Source: Aptenodytes patagonicus (lineage: Eukaryota > Chordata > Aves > Sphenisciformes > Spheniscidae). Taken from it: a stretch of DNA of 64,000 nucleotides. A model generated the notes under the pieces. That model was given only the letters and a program-made list of their open reading frames with translations, made no database searches and was not told where the DNA came from. Below, in pieces: positions 39,030 through 48,300 of this stretch. Position 1 is the first letter of the stretch. Each line of letters starts with the position of its first letter. A program made the position numbers and the translations under genes. The stretch covers positions 77,255,068 through 77,319,067 of the forward strand of contig NC_134951.1 in NCBI RefSeq assembly GCF_965638725.1, given 5' to 3'.

Positions 39030-39633
39030 GTTTCTAACTGACTAAATGGGGAGAGTTGTATGAAAAAGATTATTTTTCCACAGCATTAGTATCCAAGAAG
39101 GGGCTCTAGAGATCACAATCTGCAAGAATCAATTGCTTCATGGGATTTCTCCTAAATTGTAGTAATAGGTCTAGCCTTATGTAATTTCCAGCTAATTAGC
39201 CTTTATGTCTGTTTTATTATCCAAAATTTGTGCAGGTGGTGGAGATTTTACAGGAGGAATCACCAAGGCTGTCTACGAACTGTAACATCAACAGTTATAT
39301 CTTCAGTTTCTGCCTAATTGCTGTAGCTAAAAGGGTTCTAAGGAAAAGTTTGAATGTTCAGAAATTGGAGCTGAGATTATATTTACATACACATAAAACA
39401 TGTTTAAAGGCATTTTCTGTTGCTGTGCACTAAACTTCTACAGAATCACAAATCTAACTTTATACGTAGGGCCCTACTGAAATACAAATGCTGAGATTCT
39501 GTGTTCATACAAATCCCATTGCTGTGGATGAGTCAGGATGAGTCAAGAAATATATGTTTATGGTTTTCTTATGCTACAGAAGTCCCTCTAATTTCTTATA
39601 CCGTCTCTTCCTGGCATAAAATTGTTCTGGTAT
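39030..39633. other. 604-bp spacer between inverted LTRs, apparently inverted
   Basis: Single-copy-looking AT-rich sequence, no gene. It begins GTTTC and ends GGTAT. If it is reverse-complemented in place, both neighbouring LTRs gain perfect 5-bp direct duplications (ATACC/ATACC and GAAAC/GAAAC). This is direct evidence that it was inverted after both LTRs had inserted. Confidence 0.75.
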
Positions 39634-40779
39634 TGTATTGGGTTTGTGTGGCAAGGTTTTGGCAGCGGGGGGGCTACAGGGGTGGCTTCTCTGAGGAGCT
39701 GCTAGAAGCTTCCCCCATGTCCAACAGAGCCAATGCCAGCCAGCTCCAAGATGGACCCACCGCTGGCCAAGGCCGAGCCAATCAGCAATGGTGGTAGTGC
39801 CTCTGGATAACATATTTAAGAAGGGGGGGGGGGGGGGAACCTGCACAACTGCGTCCAGAGAGGGGAGTGAGAATATGTGAGAGAAACAGCTCTGCAGACA
39901 CCAAGGTCAGTGAAGAAGGAGGGGGAGGAGGTGCTCCAAGTGCCGGAGCAGAGATTCCCCTGCAGCCCGTGGTGAAGACCATGGTGAGGCAGGCTGTCCC
40001 CCTGCAGCCCGCGGAGGTCCATGGTGGAGCAGATATCCACCTGCAGCCCATGGAGAGCCCCACACCGGAGCAGGTGGATGCCCAAAGGAGGCTGTGACCC
40101 CAAGGGAAGCCCGCGCTGGAGCAGGCTCCTGGCAGGACCTGTGGACCCGTGGAGAGAGGAGCCCACGCTGGAGCAGGTTTGCTGCCAGGACTTGTGACCC
40201 TGCGGGGGACCCACGCTGGAGCAGTCTGTTCCTGAAGGACTGCACCCTGTGGAAGGGACCCACGCTGGAGCAGTTCGTGAAGAAATGCAGCCCGTGGGAA
40301 GGACTGACGTTGGAGAAGTTCATGGAGGACTGTTTCTCGTGGGAGGGACCCCCCGCTGGAGCAGGGGAAGAGTGTGAGGAGTCCTCCCCCTGAGGAGGAA
40401 GGAGCTGCAGAGACAATGTGTGATGAACTGACCGCAACCCCCATTCCCCGTCCCCCTGCGCTGCTGGGCAGGAGGAGGTAGGGAGAATCGGGAGTAAAGT
40501 TAATCCTGTGAAGAAGGGAGGGGTGGGGGGAAGGTGTTTTTAAGATTTGGTTTTATTGCTCATTACCCTACTCTGACTTGGTTGGCAATAAATTAAACTA
40601 ATTTCCCCAAGGCCGAGTCTGTTTTGCCCGTGGCGGTAGTTGGTGAGTGATCTCTCCCTGCCCTTTTCTCGACCCAGGGAGCCTTTCGTTATGTTTTCTC
40701 TCCCCTGTCCAGCTGAGGAGGGGAGTGATAGAGCAGCTTTGGTGGGCACCTGGTGTCCAGCCAGGGTCAACCCACCACA
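39634..40779 (+). mobile_element. LTR copy B (solo), best-preserved promoter
   Basis: 1146 bp with intact TG...CA ends (TGTATTGGG...CCCACCACA). It contains a CCAAT box (about 39777), TATA-like ACATATTTAAG (about 39810-39820), a G-run, a GGAGCAG-keyed tandem array and AATAAA at 40587-40592. These form a complete U3-R-U5 plan on the + strand. No gag or pol sequence adjoins it. The flanks GGTAT (39629-39633) and GAAAC (40780-40784) do not match each other but pair with copy A's flanks. Near-identity to copy A points to two recent insertions or to gene conversion between them. Confidence 0.88.
39945..40365 (+). repeat. Degenerate tandem array inside LTR copy B
   Basis: The motif (C)TGGAGCAG recurs roughly every 40-60 bp between variable spacers containing CCCGTGG and AGGAC elements. 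The same array is in copies A and C. It generates overlapping 120-220-codon open frames on both strands that look like proteins but are repeat artefacts. Confidence 0.7.
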
Positions 40780-40784
40780 GAAAC

Positions 40785-41723
40785 ACAGTCAGCATTGACA
40801 AACACCTGGGATGGTACCAATGACAATAAAATGTAGGCTTTAAAATAAATTTGGCACTAAGCATCACTGTGTTGCTAGTTTACTGTTAGATTTGAGGTAG
40901 ATCGAGGCTTCCACTCAGTAGATGCTATAGGTGTAAGTATATTTCTAGATCCTGAACAGCTGCTACGGACACAAAGGCACAACGTTTATTATTACAGTTC
41001 AGACAGACCACTAAGATGGTGGTTTGTTCCCACAAGAATAAATAGTTAACAATAGTTTCTGGGACAGTTAAAAGCAACTTGATTATTAAGAGTTTTGGTC
41101 CCTTCATGCCAAAGCTTTTTGATGGGACCTGTAAGGCTTGCCAAGTTGGAATGAGGACTTAATACAGGAAAAAAAAAAAGGAAATGGTCATGTTTAATTT
41201 TGTGGCTCTAAAAGATGACTGGATTATAGGGAAGGCTTTTAGGTTTGAGAATAGTGTCGAGGACTGCAGGGGAAGAGCACTGGTCAGGCAGTACTAGGAT
41301 AAGGGGTCATTTTGGCAAAGGAAAGCAGTTTATTGTTAATTCCTTAGGAGGCTTAGGGTGACACTTAAAACTAAATTTAGGGTTATGGCAATGGCCCAAC
41401 AGTGGAAGTACTTCTTCAACTCCTGCAATCCCAAACAGTAACAGTAAACGTAACATCCCCCCACCCCGCCTTTACTCTAGCTAAAATTCCAGTTTAGAGA
41501 TGACAAATCCATAGACCATGCAAATCTAGCAACGGAAAAAACACACATTTGCCTTTGCTTCTGAGCTTAAACCCAAACCTTACGGTATGTATAGTTCACC
41601 AGTCTCAGATCTACAAGAATCCATTTTATCCTGCATACAGCCATCACTCAGTCTACAACTTGGTAGTATTCATCAATAAAAAATTGCTCTAGTCCCACTA
41701 TCCCCAACCCACGGGACTTCATG
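40785..41723. other. Spacer without recognised features
   Basis: AT-rich sequence between LTR copy B and the first CR1 fragment. No gene or repeat recognised. Confidence 0.5.
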
Positions 41724-41993
41724 GGATAGGACGAGAGGAAATGGCCTCAAGTTGCGCCAGGGGAGGTTTAGATTGGATGTGAGGAAAAATTTCTTTACTG
41801 AAAGAGTGGTTAAACATTGGAAGAGGCTGCCCAGGGAAGTGGTTGAGTCCCCATCCCTGGAGGTATTTAAAAGACACGTAGATGCAGCGCTTAGGGACAT
41901 GGTTTAGTGGGCATGGTGGTGTTGGGTCGACGGTTGGACTCGATGATCTTAGAGGTCTTTTCCAACCTCAATGATTCTATGATTCTATGATTC
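41724..41993 (+). mobile_element. CR1 LINE 3' fragment (+)
   Basis: 270 bp matching the last part of CR1 ORF2 and its short 3' UTR. It is alignable to the reverse complement of 42345-42615. It translates to [20 protein letters not shown] before the end of ORF2. It finishes with the avian CR1 signature of repeated ATTCTATG at 41971-41993. It is strongly 5'-truncated, as most CR1 copies are. Confidence 0.93.
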
Positions 41994-42344
41994 AGAGTCC
42001 CAAGCCAATCTCCAGTTCTAGTTTTTATCCCAGTCTTGCAGGATCCAGCAATAAATCCAGTTTTTCAGCCTTTCTTGTTTGATCTCTCAATGCTAAGCCT
42101 AATCTGAACTAGTTTTTTTGAGGAAAGAGCAGGAAGTCAAGCTTGTCACTTTTTGTCACCTTTAACATGAATCTAACACCCAGTACTGACAGACACAAAA
42201 TGGATTAAGGCAGAACCTGGAGAAGAAACGGACTGAATTAGTTTTAAAGCTAGTATTTGGCACATCAGAGTCTAAAGAACAATTTTTTTATTGTTCCACG
42301 TGGTTTACAGGACTAAGATGAGGACTCGGTACCTACAGGCACAA

Positions 42345-43640
42345 AGAATCATAGAATCATAGAATTGTTAAGGTTGGAAAAGACCTCTAACATCATTGAG
42401 TCCAACCATCAACCCAACACCACCATGCCCACTAAACCATGTCCCTAAGCCCCTCATCTACATGTCTTTTAAATACCTCCAGGGATGGGGACTCAACCAC
42501 TTCCCTGGGCAGCCTCTTCCAATGTTTAACCACTCTTTCAGTAAAGAAATTTTTCCTCACGTCCAATCTAAACCTCCCCTGGCGCAACTTGAGGCCATTT
42601 CCTCTCGTCCTATCGCTTGTTACTTGGGAGAAGAGACCGACACCCACCTCGCTACAACCTCCTTTCAGGTAGTTGTAGAGAGCGATGAGGTCTCCCCTCA
42701 GCCTCCTTTTCTCCAGGCTAAACAACCCCAGTTCCCTCAGCCGCTCCTCGGAAGACTTGTTCTCCAGACCCCTCACCAGCCTCGTTGCCCTTCTCTGGAC
42801 ATGCTCCAGCACCTCAACATCCTTCTTGTAGTGAGGGGCCCAAAACTGAACACAGTATTTGAGGTGCGGCCTCACCAGTGCCGAGTACAGGGGCACGATC
42901 ACTTCCCTGCTCCTGCTGGCCACACTAGTTCTGATACAGGCCAGGATGCCATTGGCCTTCTTGGCCACCTGGGCACGCTGCCAGCTCATGTTCAGCCGGC
43001 TGTCGACCAACACCCCCAGGTCCTTTTCCGACAGGCAGCTTTCCAGCCACTCTTCCCCAAGCCTGTAGCGCTGCATGGGGTTGTTGTGGCCGAAGTGCAG
43101 GACCCGGCACTTGGCCTTGTTGAACCTCATACAATTGGTCTGGGCCCATCGATCCAGCCTGTCCAGGTCCCTCTGCAGAGCCTTCCTACCCTTGAGCAGA
43201 TCAACACTCCCACCCAACTTGGTGTCATCTGCAAACTTACTGAGGGTGCACTCGATCCCCTCATCCAGATCATTGATAAAGATATTGAACAAGACCGACC
43301 CCAAAACTGAGCCCTGGGGAACACCACTCGTGACCGGCCGCCAACTGGATGTAACTCCATTCACCACAACTCTCTGGGCCCGGCCGTCCAGCCAGTTTTT
43401 GACCCAGCGCAGAGTACACCTGTCTAAGCCGTGAGCCGCCAGCTTCTCTAGGAGAATGCTGTGGGAGACGGTGTCAAAGGCCTTACTGAAGTCCAGGTAG
43501 ACCACATCCACAGCCTTTCCCTCATCCACTAGGTGGGTCACCTGGCCATAGAAGGAGATCAGGTTGGTCAAGCAGGACCTGCCTCTCATGAATCCGTGCT
43601 GGCTGGGCCCAATCCCCTGGTTGTCCCGCATGGGGACAAC
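42345..43640 (-). mobile_element. CR1 LINE, 5'-truncated, with open RT frame
   Basis: About 1.3 kb on the minus strand, ending at 42345 in AGAATCAT repeats (the CR1 3' tail). It carries the C-terminal half of ORF2 (see CDS entry) and about 85 bp of 3' UTR. Homology stops near 43640, inside the RT domain, consistent with target-primed 5' truncation. It lies tail to tail with the + strand CR1 fragment, 351 bp away. Confidence 0.93.
42432..43631 (-). pseudogene. CR1 ORF2 C-terminal part (reverse transcriptase)
   Basis: A 399-codon frame with no stops. Seen in order from the N terminus are [13 protein letters not shown] (RT palm), [14 protein letters not shown], and FADDTK (the catalytic Asp pair). 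After these come the CR1-typical thumb and C-terminal region with [10 protein letters not shown] near the end. The endonuclease domain and the first RT motifs are missing, so it cannot encode a working protein; the Met is internal to the original ORF. The absence of stops over 1.2 kb suggests a fairly young insertion. Overlapping + strand frames are shadows. Confidence 0.9.
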
Positions 43641-43649
43641 CTTCAGTTA

Positions 43650-44820
43650 AGGTTTGTCTAAAGGTACACGTGTTGCTGGTTTCTCTTTACATTGAGGCTT
43701 AGACAACAACCAGGAACTAAACTATCCATCGGATGTCTTGTTGGATCCTGCAGTTTCTTAGCTGGGACTGTGACTGGAATGAACAGAAGCATATGGTTTT
43801 ACGTAGACACAATATGCTGGGGTGCTTTTAGGGCTACTGTCAAACCCCAGAGTTCATTGTTACATTCTGTATTGCCCATAATACTAAAATGAAGGTGTAT
43901 GGTAAAGGGGTAGATATTTGAAAGACAATTAGGACATAGGTTATGGGTAACTCGACTGCAAGGTTGAGCAAAAGCAAAGATTAAAATGTAATGCTCTGTT
44001 CCAGAAAGGCAGCAGTGCTACAGCGAGGGCTGGTGCTAGCAGAAATGCGTGGAGGACAGCCAGAATTCCCTTAGCTTTGGTTATGTCTGGAGAAGTGGTG
44101 GCATATCACTTACACAAGTTCAGTGAGCATCAGTGAAAATGAGCTAAAGCACTCTTAAAAATAAATTTGGCAGTACATACCCTTCAGCGTGGCATCACCC
44201 CTGAACACAGGAAACAAGCAGCCATTTTTTGAGGCAGGATTTCTTTTGACTCATTGAAAGGCCTTCATCCTGTTCCCAGAACTTGACCTAAATAAAGTTA
44301 CCACTCCTCTGTTTCTGTCCTTGAAACGCTCCTGAAATGTATTCAGACAAGGACTGCCCTGTAAATGGTTGGATTGCATCCTCTTTCTCAGTCGTTCTTT
44401 GCAAGCCCTGAATATTGCTACATGAAGGAGTTGCCAAATTGCAGCCAGAAGGGCAAAACAGAATGCACGCAGTTGGGAGCTACAGAATTTTTTAAGCAGC
44501 TTTCTAACCTCCCCCAGCATTTCACATCTCTGGTCTCAGCACGACTGACTGCCCGTCTGCAGAGAAGATATAAACATCACGGACACTTCAGTGTTACTTG
44601 AGGCCAAACCTTCTTTGCAATGCTGCGCGTATAGCAGTTATTTAACGATGTGTTTGCAGCGCTAAATTAAGTCTGGGCTCTCAGGAGTAACTGCAGCAGC
44701 TTCATTTAACGAAGCAGTAATACTCACTTGCTAAAGCCAGTACGCATAACACGTAGCCCTTTGCAACCTGGAAGCCTAGTATTTACCTGCAGAGGCAATT
44801 CTCCGTTCCAGTCCTGACTG
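43650..44820. other. Spacer upstream of EPM2A
   Basis: No gene recognised. GC content rises from about 44800 into the EPM2A CpG island. Confidence 0.5.
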
Positions 44821-45006
44821 CAGGAGGCTATCCGGGGTGGGCATTAACTCCCGACCGGTATTTTGGGAGGGAAGTCCCCTCAGCCACCTGCGTGCGGGCA
44901 GGCAAGCACCGACACAAACCGCACCGGGCAAAGCCCAGACGGAACGGGCCGCGGCCGCCCCGCCCCCCGCACGGCGTCCTGCCCCCGCCCCCGGCCCCGG
45001 CCCCGG

Positions 45007-45015
45007 CCGGAAGTG
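45007..45015 (+). promoter_or_regulatory. ETS/GABP site in the EPM2A promoter
   Basis: CCGGAAGTG is the full ETS-family core. Its position just upstream of the coding start fits a core-promoter element. Occupancy is inferred. Confidence 0.5.
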
Positions 45016-45092
45016 CGGGCCAGGCGCGGCCCCCTAGCGGCGGCGCGGCCTAGCGGACCGAGGCTCCCCTCAGACGGAGGCCGCTGCCCGCC

Positions 45093-45354
45093 ATGCTCTT
45101 CCGTTTCGGCCTGGTGCTGCCGGCCCGGATGACGGAGGGCGGCGGCGTGCTGCTGGTGGCCGGCTCGCGGCCGGAGCTGGGCCAGTGGGACCCGCAGCGC
45201 GCCGTGCCCATGAAGCCGGCGCGGCCGACCGCCCCGCTGCCAGCCCGGGAGCCCGCGCTGTGGCTGGCGGAGGTGGCGCTGCCGGACGAGGACGCCTCCA
45301 GCCCTTTCTGGTACAAGTTCCTCCGGCGGCAGGGCGGCGACCTCCTCTGGGAAG
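45093..45354 (+). CDS. EPM2A: Laforin exon 1 (residues 1-87, CBM20 start)
   Basis: Laforin is a cytosolic dual-specificity phosphatase that binds glycogen and removes phosphate from it; loss causes Lafora epilepsy in people. Exon 1 encodes the first part of the N-terminal CBM20 carbohydrate-binding module: MLFRFGLVLP, then SRPELGQWDP with Trp32 in the same position as the human glycogen-binding Trp32, then PFWYKFLRRQ and LLWEG. The ATG has a good context (GCCATGC). The exon ends GAAG/GTAACG in phase 1, and without splicing the frame would run on to 45851. The exon is about 12 residues shorter than the human one, in the variable loop before PFWYKF. The sequence is extremely GC-rich, like other vertebrate EPM2A first exons. 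Confidence 0.95.
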
Positions 45355-48300
45355 GTAACGGACGGGCGCGCGGCTACGGCGGCCCGCCCCCCTTCGCGCC
45401 GCCCCTTCGCGCCGCCCGGCGCTCGGGCCGCGAGGGCGCGCCCGCGCTCCCCGGGCCGCGCGCCGGCGGCTGGGCGGGGCCGCCGCCTTTGCCCCGCCCG
45501 CCCTGGCTGGAGGGAGGGGCGGCCCGCGAGGCGCCGGCCGGCGGGCGGGGGCCGCGCGCTCGGTCGTTGTCCCCGCGCCGTGGGGCTGGGACCGGGGCGG
45601 CCGGGACCGGTCAGCCGCCCGGGCGGTGGGCTGCGGTACGGCTGGTGGGAGCGGGTGGGGCCCGGCGGCTCTGCGGGGGCGCAGCAGAGGTGGGAGCTCT
45701 CCTCCCTGAGGGATCGCTTGCCTCGCCGGCGGCTCCGCCCCTTGCCCGGTGCCCCGGAGCGGCGTCCCCGTCAAACGGGCCGTACCCTGAACTTGATGCT
45801 GGCGGGTGTCGGCCGAGGCGGAGGGCAGGGAAGGCAGGTAGAACCTCCTAGGGTGTCGTGACGCGACACGAGCACCCCTAACAAAAACATTTTTTAACCG
45901 TGTGGTGGAGGAGAGCGGATGCAGAAGGAAGCTGCTCGTCTCGGTTGGTAAAAGTTCCTTGAAACAGACTCGTTATTTTTTTCTTACTTTAGGCATCGAC
46001 TGTCCTGATGTTTTGTTTTCCTTCTTTCCCCAGAAGTAAAGAACTCGGAATTTCCTACTTAGGTGTTGAGGTGTGATTTGTTACTTTATTCCAGTAAGCT
46101 GAAATGTCACGATGGCATTTTCAGGCTGGTAAATTTTGCCATTGGAATTGCTGAAAAAAACCCCAGGGAAGAGTTCTATCAGAGCTTTTCCAGCCTTCTT
46201 GCTGTTTCAGTAGTGCTTCCGCCATGATTCTCTCCTGTTCTGTGTTGTCAAATGTTGAATAATTTCAGTCAGTTTCCATGTGCTGTTCTAGTATATTTAA
46301 TTTAAATAAATGAAAAAGAACACTCATACAATTGTATGCTGAGTCAAATAAAGCTCTAAGTATACCTCGTGTCACTGAGGAATGGATCCAACTTGGTGAA
46401 AGGAAGACAGATGACTCGGTAGTTTGTGAGGGGTTTTTTTTTAACTTATAAAATAGTTTTATAATCCATATACCGAAATAACACATTGTAGAGCAGTTGC
46501 TCTTCACCCGTTTTAAGAATACGTATCACACTTTTAAACTGCCATTCTGTCACATAGACTAAAACATGCATGTTGTCATAGCTGTTGCATTTGTTTTTTC
46601 TTTATACTAATAAAAGACTACGTGTTAATAGTACATTCGCAGAAGTTTACAACATGAAGTGCTATTTACACCATGTAATAGTAATTGTTTTATTTAGCAG
46701 CTAAAATAAATAGTATATTCTGCCTGTTTTAACCATGTTTTTCTTTTGCAGAAATGCAGGAAAAGTGAATTTATGGAATAAAAATCTTTGCATCTGTCCA
46801 AGGAAGCAGAATTGGGTCTCTTTTGAAGCTGCCAAGTTGTACATAATATGCCAGTGATACTGGTATATAAAGAGGTCCTCACCACACAGAATATAGAAAT
46901 AATAATAGTGTTCCAGTCTGTAGAGAATCTGCACTTGTAAGGTGATGGTTACTGTCTAGTTTGGAAGTAATGATATCTCAAGGTATTTGTCCATACCTGG
47001 GAGCACATTTAGCAAATATAGTGTCTTGAGTAATAAACATAGGCTGTTTTGGCAGTAGTGCTACTGATGCAGTTTTAGGATTAACCTGTGTGGGATTTTG
47101 TTCTTGTCATTGTGAATGCTCGGTGGTTTGAGCTTATTGCTTAGCTAAAATGATAAAAAACAAACGGGCATACCATCCAAATGCAGAGGGTTTTTTTCAT
47201 TAGTCATTCGTATCAACCATTTTTTTCTAAGTTGTTATTTACAAGAAAGAACTAAATTTGCTTAAACCCTGAAATTTATTGTTCTTCATGTATTACATGA
47301 AGGGACCTTAAGGATGTTTTTCTATCCAATAATTAAGCAATATCTTGCAGTCTTTTTTTATGTCATTGGTTTTAATGATTTTTTTTTTTCCAACTGTAGA
47401 TCAATAAAAGTTTTGGCTGTCATCTGTTTATTCTTGTAAAAAATCACAGTTTGAAAAGACCACTAGCTTTTTTAAAAAAAGAATAGAACTTTTTTTTTGG
47501 TGATAAGCAAATGCTATGCTTTGGCTCTTTAGTATCCTATGTGTTTAGAATTAAAACGTGCTTTGGGAGACACTTAGCAGTAACAGAACATCTGCAGTTT
47601 TGAAGACATGGTCATGAGGGATAGAGGAGGGTGCAGAATGATACTTGCTCTAAATTTATGAGTTGAGGCATTCATCTGTAACCAGAGAAACTCCAGTTAT
47701 GGATGTCAGATGTTTACATACATTGGCTGTGAAAAAATGTGCAATATTTAAGAAAATTACTCCCAATTTTTTTATTCGTATACATCGTGAGAATTCCACT
47801 AGTAATGCATATTATTTTTATAACACTACAGTACATGTTGTATCATATGTTTTGAATATAAATTTAGTTCATCCTTACAGCCATTCCAATGCAATCGGGA
47901 AACTGAAAGATAAAGTAAGGTTATTTGTTTCTGCGGGCTGGAAGAATCACAAGTCACGGGCCGGTGTTCTGTGGCTTTTGGGTTCTGCCAGGTGGTCTGG
48001 TAGGAAGCCTTCAGGCAAGGCTTGGCCTGCGGGAGGGTTGCTGGCTTGTTGCTTGCATCTGGTGGGAACTAGTTCCCCTCTCTAGGAGGATGAGGTGGGA
48101 GAGGAGACTCTCTTGTGCTCCTGAAGGGTCAGATGCTTACCTCTGCTGTCCCAGGGTGATGATGCCACATCCAGGGCCTGTCACTTAAAGCCATTGGGCT
48201 CTTCTGGCTCAAATCACGTGATTTCTCTATGTGCTCTGGCCCAAGTGAGGTTTCTTCAGGGATGGTACTTTGCTTACCTGCCGTGAGCTCAGCTGAAAGG

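Larger units (their letters stand above)
44830..45870 (+). promoter_or_regulatory. EPM2A: CpG island and EPM2A promoter
   Basis: About 1 kb of dense CpG sequence spanning exon 1 and the start of intron 1. A perfect ETS/GABP core, CCGGAAGTG, is at 45007-45015, about 80 bp before the ATG, next to GC-box-like CCCGCCCC runs. This suggests a TATA-less start with a short 5' UTR. A divergent transcript is possible but not visible. Confidence 0.75.

Noticed and set aside
39782-40444. 220-codon minus-strand frame
   Set aside because: Antisense of LTR copy B, identical in nature to the frame in copy A; a repeat artefact.
42396-43310. 304-codon + strand frame
   Set aside because: Antisense shadow of the CR1 reverse-transcriptase frame.
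45070-45774. 234-codon minus-strand frame over EPM2A exon 1
   Set aside because: GC-rich shadow of the coding exon.
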